Notes under the pieces: generated by a model
Database searches by the model: none
The model's input: only the letters and a program-made list of their open reading frames with translations
What the model was told of the DNA's origin: nothing
In this document: positions 17,880-26,523 of the stretch, piece after piece
Layout of the letters: each line of letters starts with the position of its first letter
Position numbering within the stretch: position 1 is the first letter of the stretch
Made by a program: the position numbers and the translations under genes
DNA from: Mesorhizobium sp.
GTDB taxonomy: Bacteria > Pseudomonadota > Alphaproteobacteria > Rhizobiales > Rhizobiaceae
DNA: 64,000 bases
Assembly: GCF_017306585.1 (NCBI RefSeq)
Contig: NZ_JAFKIC010000116.1
Span: 1-64,000, forward strand
Direction: 5' to 3'

Positions 17880-18655
17880 CGTCCGTGACGGTTGGCAACG
17901 TCGTCGCCGAAACCACGGGCGAGGGTGTGGCCGTGGTGATGATCCATGGCCTCGGCGGCACGTCGAACATGTTCCAGCCGCAGATGGCCGCGCTGTCGGG
18001 CTATCGCGTCGTCCGGCTCGATTTGCCGGGTTCCGGCCGTTCGCCGCGTCCAATCGAGCCGCTGACCATCGAAGACATGAGCGAGGCGGTGGTCCGCGCG
18101 TTGGCCGGCATGGGTGTTTCCTCGGCGCATCTCGTTGGCCATTCCATGGGCACCATCGTCTGTCAGCAGATCGCCGCGACGCAGCCTGCCCTGGCCAAGT
18201 CGCTCGTGCTGTTCGGCGCTCTGGCCGAGCCTGCCGAGGCAACACGGCAAGGTCTTGGCAACCGAGCCCGGCTGGCGCGTTCGGGCGGCATCGCCGACAT
18301 AGCCGACCAGATCGTCGCCAACGCGATCTCCGCGCACACGAGGGAGACCTCGCCGGCGGCCATCGCCTTCGTGCGGGAATCGATCACCCGACAGGATCCC
18401 GAATCCTATGCCCGCACCTGCGAGGCGCTCGCCAAGGCGACCGCGGTCGATGCCAGGAGAATTTCGGCGCCGACGCTGCTGGTCACCGGCGACGCCGACA
18501 CCGTCAATCCGCCTGGCGTCGCCCAGGCGCTTGCCGACCGGATCAAGGGAGCCGTATTCTCCTCGCTCGATCGGTGCGGACATTGGGCGACGGTGGAGAG
18601 CCCCCGCGAAAGCAGCCAGAAGCTGGCCGACTTTTTGAGACGGGTTGATAGGTGA
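17876..18655 (+). CDS. Alpha/beta hydrolase
   Basis: This 259-residue alpha/beta hydrolase resembles enol-lactonases and meta-cleavage-product hydrolases. The oxyanion segment is IHGLGGTSN (about residues 23-31), the nucleophile is Ser90 in VGHSMGT, and the acid and base are in VTGDADTVNPP and DRCGHWATVESP. It starts at an ATGA overlap with the FAH gene, so the two are likely made together and act on consecutive intermediates. The exact substrate cannot be told from sequence. Confidence 0.88.
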   Translation: MTSVTVGNVVAETTGEGVAVVMIHGLGGTSNMFQPQMAALSGYRVVRLDLPGSGRSPRPIEPLTIEDMSEAVVRALAGMGVSSAHLVGHSMGTIVCQQIAATQPALAKSLVLFGALAEPAEATRQGLGNRARLARSGGIADIADQIVANAISAHTRETSPAAIAFVRESITRQDPESYARTCEALAKATAVDARRISAPTLLVTGDADTVNPPGVAQALADRIKGAVFSSLDRCGHWATVESPRESSQKLADFLRRVDR

Positions 18656-18708
18656 GGAATTCTGATCGAGCGTAGAACTCATGCGCTCGGCAAGTTGGGA
18701 GGCTTGTG

Positions 18709-20037
18709 ATGGCAGACGACAGCTGGAACGGAAACGGGTCAAGCAGCACGCTGTTCACCAATGTACGGGTGCTCGATGCCACGGGTGAATATCCCTATAC
18801 CGGCGAGGTGCTGGTGCAGGGCAACCGCATCAAGCAGATCACCAAGGGCTCGTCGCGTTACGGTTCGTCGTCGTCGTCCTCGTACAGTGGCGGTGCGACC
18901 GTGATCGACGGCATGGGCGCCACGCTGATGCCCGGCATGATCGACGCGCATCTGCATCTGTCCTGGAACAACGCGCCCGGTATCGACCCCATCCAGATGA
19001 TGGAGGTCGAGGAGCATATGCTGGTCACCATGGAGATGGCCAAGCTGGTGCTCGACGCCGGCTTCACCGCCGGCCGGGGTGCCGCCGCCGCCAAGCCGCG
19101 CCTCGATGTCGTGGCCAAGAAATTCATCAACCAGGGCCGTTTCCCCGGGCCGCGTTATCTCGCGGCCGGGCCTGAAATCACCACCGTCGGCGGCCTCGGC
19201 GATTCCTCGCCGTCACACATCCCGCATGAAGGCCTCAATCTCGGCCTCGTTGTCTCCGGCCCGGAAGAAATCCGCCGCACGGTGCGCCAGCTGATCAAAT
19301 ACGGCGTCGATTCCATCAAGCTGAACCTGTCGGGCGAAAGCATCACCGGCATGGGCGCCGAGGAAACGCCGATGTCGGAGGAAGAGGTCGCCATGGCTGC
19401 CTCCGAGGCGCGCTGCCGCAACAAGGTATTGTCGGCGCATGCGCGCTCGTCCGGCTCGGTCAAGCAGTGCGTCCGGCACGGCATCCAGAACATCTACCAT
19501 GCCTCCTTCGCCGACGAGGAAGCGCTCGACATGCTCGAGGCGGTCAAGGACAAGCACTTCGTCGCACCCGGCATCGCCTGGCTGATCAACACCGCGCGCC
19601 ACGCCGAGCAGTGGGGCATCAAGCCGGGCTCGCCGCTGTCGCTCGAATATGAGCGCGAACTCGAAATGTGCATCGACACGATGAAGAAGATGCACCGGCG
19701 CGGCATCCGCGTCCTGATCGGCGGCGACTATGGCTTTGCCTGGACGCCGCAGGGCACCAACGCCAAGGACATCCAGACCTTCGTCGAGATGCTCGGCTTC
19801 TCGCCGATGGAGGCGATCCAGGCCGGCACCAAATATGGCGGCCAGATCATGGGCATGGGCGACGAGCTCGGTCTGATCAAGGAAGGCTATCTCGCCGACA
19901 TCCTGCTCATCGACGGCGACCCGATCTCGGATGTGCGCATCCTGCAGGACAAGAACCGCATCCTCGCCATCATGAAGGACGGCAAGTTCCACAAGGCGCC
20001 GCGCATGAACGAGCAGCGCCGGCGGCTGACTGCATGA
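18709..20037 (+). CDS. Metal-dependent amidohydrolase
   Basis: This 442-residue protein is of the amidohydrolase superfamily (imidazolonepropionase/prolidase-like group). The beta-barrel starts with LMPGMIDAHLHLSW, the HxH metal motif. Later metal positions are in VLSAHARSS and IYHASFADEE, with the catalytic Asp region RVLIGGDYGFAW. A Ser-rich SRYGSSSSSSYSGG insertion near residues 49-62 is odd. GGGAGG at 18697-18702 fits the ATG at 18709 better than the GTG at 18706. It is coupled by ATGA overlap to the Liv-type permease, so the transporter probably imports its amide, cyclic amide or peptide-like substrate (inference). Confidence 0.9.
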   Translation: MADDSWNGNGSSSTLFTNVRVLDATGEYPYTGEVLVQGNRIKQITKGSSRYGSSSSSSYSGGATVIDGMGATLMPGMIDAHLHLSWNNAPGIDPIQMMEVEEHMLVTMEMAKLVLDAGFTAGRGAAAAKPRLDVVAKKFINQGRFPGPRYLAAGPEITTVGGLGDSSPSHIPHEGLNLGLVVSGPEEIRRTVRQLIKYGVDSIKLNLSGESITGMGAEETPMSEEEVAMAASEARCRNKVLSAHARSSGSVKQCVRHGIQNIYHASFADEEALDMLEAVKDKHFVAPGIAWLINTARHAEQWGIKPGSPLSLEYERELEMCIDTMKKMHRRGIRVLIGGDYGFAWTPQGTNAKDIQTFVEMLGFSPMEAIQAGTKYGGQIMGMGDELGLIKEGYLADILLIDGDPISDVRILQDKNRILAIMKDGKFHKAPRMNEQRRRLTA

Positions 20038-21080
20038 GCCTGCTCGACCGGCCATCCCAGACGCTCTCAAGCGGCGGCATGACACTGCGGCAGGCCTGGG
20101 GCGTCGCCGGCCTGCTCGCCGCCGCTGTCTTGACATGGCTGGTCTTCGCCGTGTGGCCGGAATGGCTGAACGCGATCCTGATTTCGAAGAAGGCCTTCGT
20201 CAGCGCCATCCTCAACGGCATCACGCTGGCCGGTCTCTATTTCCTCGTCGCCTCTGGCTTCACGCTGATCTTCGGCCTGATGCGCAACGTCAATCTGGCG
20301 CATGGCTCGCTCTATCTGCTCGGCGCCTATATCGGCTACGAGGTCACCAACCGCACCGGTTACTGGCTGCTGGGCGTTGCCGCCGGCTTCGCCGTCCTGG
20401 CCATCGTCGGTGTCGTCATGCAGGTTTTCGTCTTCCGCCGCCTGGAAGGTGACGACCTGCGCCAGACCCTGGTCTCGATCGGCATCTCCATTGTCGCCGC
20501 GGACCTGATGCTGGCGGTGTGGGCCGGCGGCACCTATCAGATCACGACGCCGGAATGGCTCGACGGCGCGCTGACTTTGCCTGTGATCACCGCCGTACGC
20601 TCCAACGGCGTGTCGGTCTTCCTCACCTATCCGCTCTACCGCGTCGTCGTGCTGGCGGCGGCGATCGTCATCGGTGTCGGCCTCTGGCTGATGCTGCACA
20701 AGACCCGCGTCGGCATGATGATCCGCGCCGGCGTCGACGACCGCGCCATGCTGCAGGCTTCCGGCGTCAACGTGCATGCGGTGTTCGCGATCGTCTTCGC
20801 GGTCGGCGCGGGCCTCGCCGGCTTTGCCGGCGTCGTCGGCGGGTCGGCGCTGTCGGTCGCGCCCGGCGAGGATGTCCGCTACCTCCTGGCCTCGCTGGTC
20901 GTGGTCATCGTCGGCGGCATGGGCTCGATCACGGGCGCGGCCATCGGCGCGCTGCTGATTGGCCTCGCCGAGCAGATCGGCCTCGTCTATTTCCCGACCT
21001 ACGGCATCGTGCTGACCTTCGTCATCATGGTCGTGACGCTGGCGATCAGGCCGCAAGGCATCATGGGGAAGGCCCGATGA
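20034..21080 (+). CDS. livH: Branched-chain amino acid-type ABC permease LivH
   Basis: This 348-residue permease of the hydrophobic/branched-chain amino acid transporter family has many membrane segments. The signature is FLVASGFTLIFGLMRNVNLAHGSLYLLGAY near the N-terminus, read in two parts. It is somewhat longer than Escherichia coli LivH because of an N-terminal extension (SLLDRPSQTLSSGG). It overlaps the amidohydrolase by 4 nt and LivM by 4 nt. In this locus the carried molecule need not be an amino acid: relatives transport amides, urea and aromatic acids. Confidence 0.9.
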   Translation: MSLLDRPSQTLSSGGMTLRQAWGVAGLLAAAVLTWLVFAVWPEWLNAILISKKAFVSAILNGITLAGLYFLVASGFTLIFGLMRNVNLAHGSLYLLGAYIGYEVTNRTGYWLLGVAAGFAVLAIVGVVMQVFVFRRLEGDDLRQTLVSIGISIVAADLMLAVWAGGTYQITTPEWLDGALTLPVITAVRSNGVSVFLTYPLYRVVVLAAAIVIGVGLWLMLHKTRVGMMIRAGVDDRAMLQASGVNVHAVFAIVFAVGAGLAGFAGVVGGSALSVAPGEDVRYLLASLVVVIVGGMGSITGAAIGALLIGLAEQIGLVYFPTYGIVLTFVIMVVTLAIRPQGIMGKAR

Positions 21081-22105
21081 GCCTGGCCATCGCCACTAAC
21101 AACGCTGCGACGCAGCGCAACTGGCTGGAGAAGCTCGGCCCGGGCCACATCATTCTCGGCACGGCGCTGGTGCTCTACCCCCTGGTGGCGTCGGATTTCT
21201 TCCTGACCCAGATCGGCGGCTATTCGCTTATCTTCGGCATGCTCGGCCTGTCGCTGATGCTGCTCGCGGGCTATGGCGGCATGGTCAGCCTTGCACAGAT
21301 CACGGTTGCCGGCATATCGGCCTATGCTATCGCCATCCTCGGCAACAACAATTCGAACGTGCTGGGCTTCGGTTGGCCGTGGTGGCTTGCCGTGCCGTTC
21401 GCTGTTGTCGCGGCGGCATTGGCATCGGCGCTGATCGGCTGGATCTCGGTGCGCACCGAGGGCATCTACACCATCATGATCACGCTGGCGATCGCCACCG
21501 CGACCTACTATTTCGCGCAGCAGAACTACGCCATCTTCAACGGCCATTCCGGCTATGCCGGCATCCGCGCGCCGGTGTTTTGGGGCGTCAACTGGCGCGA
21601 CGCCAGGCCGTTCTATTACCTCTGCCTTGGGCTGTCCGTTCTGTCCTATGCCGGGGTGCTCTACGGCTCGCGCTCGACCTTCGGCATGACGTTGCAGGCG
21701 ATCAGGGACAATCCGCGCCGCATGCGCGCGCTCGGCTATCACGTCACCGCGCACAAGGTCTTTGCCTGGCTGCTCGCCGGCGTCATCGCGGGGCTGGCCG
21801 GCGTGCTGCTGGTCTGGTTCAACGGCCGTGTCTCGCCCGGCACCATCGGCGTCGATGCCGCGATCGATGTGCTGATCATCGCCGTCATCGGCGGGCTGCG
21901 CCACCCGATCGGACCGTTCCTCGGCGCGCTCGTCGTCGTCCTGATGCAGACCTTCGCCATCGACATCGTCGGCGCCGAGCGTTTCAACACGCTGATCGGC
22001 CTCGTGTTCCTGGTGATCGTCTTCGTCTCACCGGATGGAATTCTTGGGTTGTGGGGGAGGATCAAACCGCATCTTGCCCAGGAGTCGTTGCGTCCCGGCC
22101 CGTAG
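21077..22105 (+). CDS. livM: Branched-chain amino acid-type ABC permease LivM
   Basis: This 342-residue permease pairs with LivH. It shows the LivM core LSLMLLAGYGGMVSLAQITV, and later MTLQAIRDNPRRMRALGYHV and PIGPFLGALVVVLMQTF. It begins in the last codon of livH and is followed after 51 bp by the binding-protein gene. The C-terminus ends in a short polar tail after the final membrane helix and the family motif FVSPDGILGLWGR. Confidence 0.9.
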   Translation: MSLAIATNNAATQRNWLEKLGPGHIILGTALVLYPLVASDFFLTQIGGYSLIFGMLGLSLMLLAGYGGMVSLAQITVAGISAYAIAILGNNNSNVLGFGWPWWLAVPFAVVAAALASALIGWISVRTEGIYTIMITLAIATATYYFAQQNYAIFNGHSGYAGIRAPVFWGVNWRDARPFYYLCLGLSVLSYAGVLYGSRSTFGMTLQAIRDNPRRMRALGYHVTAHKVFAWLLAGVIAGLAGVLLVWFNGRVSPGTIGVDAAIDVLIIAVIGGLRHPIGPFLGALVVVLMQTFAIDIVGAERFNTLIGLVFLVIVFVSPDGILGLWGRIKPHLAQESLRPGP

Positions 22106-22156
22106 CGACCGGGACAGATGAACCATTGCAAACGAAAATCAACGGGAGGAAAAACC

Positions 22157-23404
22157 ATGAGGATGCATAGACGTACATTGCTGGCCCTGGCGGTGTTCAC
22201 CGGGCTGACCGCCCCGTCGATGGCGCTGGCCGCCGACGACACCATCAAGATCGGCCTGCTCGCCACGTTCGAAGGGCCATTTACGGTGCTCGGCGAAGAC
22301 GGTGAGCGCGGCGCCATGACCGCTGTCGCCGAGATGAACGGCACCGTCGCCGGCAAGAAGATCGAGATCGTCAAGGGTTCGTCCGACGCGTCGCCCGACA
22401 GCGCCGTGCGCGCGGCGCGAAAACTGGTCGAACAGGACGGCGTCAAGGTGCTGGTCGGGCCGCTTTCGGGCGACGAAGGCATCGCCGTCAAGGACTACGC
22501 CAAGACGCAGCCCAACGTGACCTTTATCAACGGCACCTCGGCCGCGCAGGACACCACGCTGCGCAACCCGGCGGAGAATTTCTTCCGCTTCTCGACCGAT
22601 GGCGCGCAGTGGATGGCCGGTCTCGGCACCTATGCCTTCAAGGACAAGGGCTACAAGAAGGTGGCGACCGTCGCCGAAGATTATTCCTTCCCCTACACGC
22701 AGGTCTTCGGCTTCATGGCCGAGTTCTGCAAGGCCGGCGGCCATGTGCCGTCGAAGTCGTGGGTGCCGATCGGCAACAAGGATTTCTCCTCGGTCATCGC
22801 GGCCATTCCCGAAGGCGTCGACGCCATCTATGTCGCGCTCGGCGGCGCCGATGCCGTCAACTTCCTGACCCAGTATCAGCAGAGCGGCGGCACCGCGCCG
22901 CTGATCGGCGGCTCGATCACCGTCGACCAGACCGTGCTGACCTCAAAGGGCAAGCTCAAGGAAGTGCTGAAGGGCACGCCGTCGGCCGGTCCGACCGCCG
23001 ACACCAATGACGCACCGGCCTGGAAAGCCTTCGTCGAGGCCTACAAGAAGCAGCCGGGCGCGTTTCCGTCGCCCTCGCTCTTCGCCCATGGCTACTATGT
23101 CGACATGAAGGCGACGCTGCTCGGTCTCGATAAGGTCGGCGGCGATGTCTCCGACGGCGGCAAGAAGCTTCGCGAGGCGCTGTCCAGCCTCTCCTTCGAC
23201 ACGCCGACGGGCAAGGTGTCGCTGGACAAGAACCGCAACGCCATCGCCGACATCTTCCTGACCGAGGTCACCGAAGGGTCGGACGGCAATCTCCTGAACA
23301 AGCTGGTCAAGGTCGTGCCGCAGGTCAACCAGACGCTCGGCATTCCCGAAGACGAGTTCATGAAGCTCGGCGCGGTCAACCGCGACAATCCGAGCTGCCC
23401 GTAA
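22157..23404 (+). CDS. Liv-type ABC transporter substrate-binding protein
   Basis: This periplasmic binding protein of 415 residues has a Sec signal peptide (TLLALAVFTGLTAPSMALAA) and a mature start DDTIKIGLLATFEGPFTVLG. That is the typical beginning of LivJ/AmiC-like binders. GGGAGG lies upstream of the ATG. Middle segments such as VGPLSGDEGIAVKDYA and TFINGTSAAQDTTLR form the two-lobed fold. It lies between livM and livG in the operon. The ligand is unknown and may be the amide or aromatic compound processed by the cluster enzymes. Confidence 0.9.
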   Translation: MRMHRRTLLALAVFTGLTAPSMALAADDTIKIGLLATFEGPFTVLGEDGERGAMTAVAEMNGTVAGKKIEIVKGSSDASPDSAVRAARKLVEQDGVKVLVGPLSGDEGIAVKDYAKTQPNVTFINGTSAAQDTTLRNPAENFFRFSTDGAQWMAGLGTYAFKDKGYKKVATVAEDYSFPYTQVFGFMAEFCKAGGHVPSKSWVPIGNKDFSSVIAAIPEGVDAIYVALGGADAVNFLTQYQQSGGTAPLIGGSITVDQTVLTSKGKLKEVLKGTPSAGPTADTNDAPAWKAFVEAYKKQPGAFPSPSLFAHGYYVDMKATLLGLDKVGGDVSDGGKKLREALSSLSFDTPTGKVSLDKNRNAIADIFLTEVTEGSDGNLLNKLVKVVPQVNQTLGIPEDEFMKLGAVNRDNPSCP

Positions 23405-23415
23405 GCTGAACTGAA

Positions 23416-24213
23416 GTGCAGCCGCCAGTGACCGAAAGCCTCGCAGCAAACCGTCTCCAGAGCACCGGCGCCTACGCGCTGGAGCTCGACGGCGTGGCGC
23501 GGCATTTCGGGGCGCTGGTGGCGCTCTCGGGCATCAATATGAGGATCGCGGCCGGTGAACGGCGCGCGGTCCTCGGTTCCAATGGCGCCGGCAAGACGAC
23601 GCTGTTCAATGCCGTGACCGGCGACTTCATGCCGACGGCCGGCCGCATCCGTTTCTTCGGCGAGGACATCACCGACCTGCCTCCGCACGAGCGCATCCGG
23701 CGCGGCCTGCGCCGCACCTATCAGATTTCGCAATTGTTCAAGGGCCTGTCAGTCCTCGATTCAATCTTCCTCGCCTGCCGTGGCGTCTCGCGCCGGCGTT
23801 TCTCGCTGCTGCGGCCGGCGGCGTCTGATGTCAACATGGTGCAGGCGGAATCGATCCTCAACGCCGTGCATCTGGAAGCCTACCGCGACACGCTGGTGGC
23901 CACGCTGAGCCACGGCCAGCAGCGCCAGCTGGAGATCGCGCTGGCGCTAGCCGGCGCGCCGCGCTTCATCCTGTTCGACGAGCCGGCGGCCGGCCTGTCG
24001 CCGACCGAGCGCCGCGACCTCGTCGCCATCCTCAACGCGCTGCCCAAACATATTGGCTACATCATCATCGAGCACGATCTCGACGTGGCGCTGCGCGTCT
24101 CCGAATATGTCTCGATGATGCACAATGGCCACCTGTTCAAGGAAGGTACGCCGCAGGAGATCGAGGCCGACCCGGAAGTTCAGGAAATCTATCTCGGGGG
24201 CAAGCATGGCTGA
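23416..24213 (+). CDS. livG: Liv-type ABC transporter ATP-binding protein LivG
   Basis: This 265-residue ABC ATPase of the LivG type has the Walker A GSNGAGKTT near residue 55, the signature LSHGQQRQLE, Walker B FILFDEPAAGLS and the switch His in IIEHDLDVAL. A GTG at 23416 is the given start; a GTG four codons later is equally possible, since neither has a strong ribosome site. The coding end overlaps the start of the LivF fusion gene by 8 nt, so the two ATPases are likely made in step. Confidence 0.9.
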   Translation: MQPPVTESLAANRLQSTGAYALELDGVARHFGALVALSGINMRIAAGERRAVLGSNGAGKTTLFNAVTGDFMPTAGRIRFFGEDITDLPPHERIRRGLRRTYQISQLFKGLSVLDSIFLACRGVSRRRFSLLRPAASDVNMVQAESILNAVHLEAYRDTLVATLSHGQQRQLEIALALAGAPRFILFDEPAAGLSPTERRDLVAILNALPKHIGYIIIEHDLDVALRVSEYVSMMHNGHLFKEGTPQEIEADPEVQEIYLGGKHG

Positions 24214-26434
24214 GCGCCCCTCCCGCCAGACATCGAAGATCGCCAAGGCGATGCTGCGCATAGATGACCTGCAGGTCTTCTATGGTGAAAGCCATGCCCT
24301 GCAGGGCGTTTCGCTGACGCTGGAAAGCGGCGTGCTGTCGGTGGTCGGCCGCAATGGCATGGGCAAGTCGACGCTGTGCAACACCATTGTCGGCCTGAAG
24401 CGGGCGAAGTCCGGCTCGATCCGCGTCGATGGCCGCGAGATATCGGCGCTCGAGCCGCATGAAATTCATCGCCTCGGCGTCGGCTACGTCCCGCAAGGAC
24501 GCCGCGTCTGGCCGAGCCTGAGCGTCGACGAGCATCTGCGTCTTGCCGCCGGCAACAGGCGCGATGCCTCCTGGACGGTCGAGCGCGTCTACCAGACCTT
24601 TCCGCGGCTTGCCGAACGCCGCGGCAATGGCGGCTCGCAGCTGTCGGGCGGCGAACAGCAGATGCTGGCGATTTCGCGTGCGCTGCTCAGCGATCCCAAG
24701 CTGCTGGTCATGGATGAGCCGACCGAGGGCCTGGCGCCGGTCATCGTCGACCAGGTCGAACGGATGTTGGTCGATCTCGCCGCCGAGGGCGAGATGGCGG
24801 TGCTGGTCATCGAGCAGAATATCGGCGTGGCGACCGCGGTTTCGAACCAGGTCGCCATCATGGTCAATGGCCGCATCAACCGGCTGATGGATGCCAGGGC
24901 GCTTGCCGCCGACCGGGAGCTGCAGCAAAGGCTGCTCGGCGTTGGCCGTCATGCGGAGGAGGCGCCGGTCACGCCGGCGGACGCCGCGCAGGCGAGGGAC
25001 CAACTGGCGGAGGTCTATCGCGTCGATCGCAATGGCGGCGGCTCGGCTGAGCCGATGCCTCAGAACGGCGTTTATCGCCCGGTCACCGAACTGCCCAACC
25101 GCTGGAACGTGCCGGTAACCGAATTGCGCCAGGCCGCCGTCGACAAGGTGGCGCCGCAAGACGAAGCGAAGAAGGTTTTCGCCATTCCCTTTGCCGAGCG
25201 CATCGGCAGGACCGTGCTTGTCGCCGGCACGTTCGACACCAAGGGCAAGGAATTGCGTTTCGTCGCCGACCGGCTGAAGGCGCTCGGCCTGTCGGTCCGC
25301 ACCGTCGATCTGTCGACCTCGGGAAAACCGACCAGCGCCGATGTGCCGGCCATGCAGGTGGCCGGCATGCATGCGCGCGGCTCGTCCGCCGTGTTCACCA
25401 ACGATCGCGGCGGCTCGGTCAGCGCCATGGCGGAAGCCTTCGCGCGCTGGATCGAACGCGAGCCGCGCATCGGTGGTGTGATTTCTGCCGGCGGCTCCGG
25501 CGGCACGACGCTGGCGACGGCGGGCATGCGGGTGCTGCCAGTCGGCATCCCCAAGCTGATGGTGTCCACGGTAGCCGCCGGCGATGTTGCCAAATATGTC
25601 GGCGGCGCCGACATCATGATGTTCCATTCGGTCGCCGATGTGCAGGGCCTGAATTCGATCACCGAGCAGGTGTTGTCCAACGCCGCCCACGCCATGGCCG
25701 GCATGGTTGCGCAATTGCCCAATGCTGAGGCCTGGGAGGCAAGACGCAAGCTGGCGCGGCCGGCCGTCGGCATCACCATGTTCGGCGTCACCACGCCCGC
25801 GGTTCAGGCGGTCACGAAACGGCTCGAAGCCGATTATGACTGCCTCGTCTTCCATGCCACGGGCATTGGCGGGCGCGCCATGGAGAACCTCGGCGATTCC
25901 CGGCTGCTCCAGGCTTTTCTCGATCTCACCACCACCGAAGTGGCCGACATGATCGTCGGCGGCGTCTTCCCGGCAACACAGGATCGCTTTGGCGCCGCGA
26001 TCCGCACCGGATTGCCTTATGTCGGCTCGGTTGGCGCGCTCGACATGGTCAATTTCGGTTCGCGCGACAGCGTTCCGGAGAAATTCCGCAGCCGCAAATT
26101 CGTCATCCACAATCCCAACGTCACGCTGATGCGCACCACGCGCGACGAGAACCGCGCCTTCGGTGAATGGATCGGCGCGCGGCTCAACGCCATGAACGGG
26201 CCGGTGCGGTTCCTGCTGCCCGAGGGCGGGGTGTCGATGCTCGATGCGCCCGGCCAGCCTTTCCATGACCCCGAGGCCGACAACGCCCTGTTCGAGGCGA
26301 TCGAAAGGACCGTCCGCCGCACACCGCTGCGCCAGGTCGAGCGGGTCCGGGCGAACATCAATGACACGGTCTTTGTCGATGCCGTGATCTCCGCGTTTCA
26401 CGCGATTGGTCCGAAGTTGCAGAGGCGGGCATGA
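24206..26434 (+). CDS. LivF-type ABC ATPase fused to a Tm-1-like/UPF0261 domain
   Basis: This 742-residue protein joins two unrelated modules. Residues about 15-250 are a complete LivF-type ABC ATPase: Walker A GRNGMGKST (48-56), signature LSGGEQQ (146-152), Walker B LLVMDEPTEG (166-175) and VIEQN at the switch. A polar linker follows (about 250-330). From about 335 to the end it is a Tm-1-like ATP-binding domain (UPF0261), starting TVLVAGTFDTKGKELRFVAD, with GVISAGGSGGTT and FHATGIGGRAMENL inside. UPF0261 proteins are normally separate, of about 400 residues. Their role is poorly defined; plant Tm-1 blocks a viral replicase. No frameshift or internal stop is seen. The fusion suggests that the second domain works at the transporter. 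Confidence 0.9.
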   Translation: MAERPSRQTSKIAKAMLRIDDLQVFYGESHALQGVSLTLESGVLSVVGRNGMGKSTLCNTIVGLKRAKSGSIRVDGREISALEPHEIHRLGVGYVPQGRRVWPSLSVDEHLRLAAGNRRDASWTVERVYQTFPRLAERRGNGGSQLSGGEQQMLAISRALLSDPKLLVMDEPTEGLAPVIVDQVERMLVDLAAEGEMAVLVIEQNIGVATAVSNQVAIMVNGRINRLMDARALAADRELQQRLLGVGRHAEEAPVTPADAAQARDQLAEVYRVDRNGGGSAEPMPQNGVYRPVTELPNRWNVPVTELRQAAVDKVAPQDEAKKVFAIPFAERIGRTVLVAGTFDTKGKELRFVADRLKALGLSVRTVDLSTSGKPTSADVPAMQVAGMHARGSSAVFTNDRGGSVSAMAEAFARWIEREPRIGGVISAGGSGGTTLATAGMRVLPVGIPKLMVSTVAAGDVAKYVGGADIMMFHSVADVQGLNSITEQVLSNAAHAMAGMVAQLPNAEAWEARRKLARPAVGITMFGVTTPAVQAVTKRLEADYDCLVFHATGIGGRAMENLGDSRLLQAFLDLTTTEVADMIVGGVFPATQDRFGAAIRTGLPYVGSVGALDMVNFGSRDSVPEKFRSRKFVIHNPNVTLMRTTRDENRAFGEWIGARLNAMNGPVRFLLPEGGVSMLDAPGQPFHDPEADNALFEAIERTVRRTPLRQVERVRANINDTVFVDAVISAFHAIGPKLQRRA

Positions 26435-26523
26435 AGAATTGGACTTCACCACCTCATGGGTGGATGTTTGAATTTGCCGCCGGTCGCCTCGTGCCGACCG
26501 CATTGTCTTGGGGAGGATAGATC

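Noticed and set aside
26449..26463. Small stem CCACC/GGTGG between the LivF fusion and flotillin genes
   Set aside because: Only five base pairs with no T-run; too weak to claim termination or to split the operon.
24137..26503. Minus-strand open frame of 788 codons opposite the LivF-UPF0261 gene
   Set aside because: It runs antisense to a gene with clear ABC and UPF0261 motifs, its translation is rich in Arg, His, Asp and Gln without any domain, and such long antisense frames are common in GC-rich DNA.
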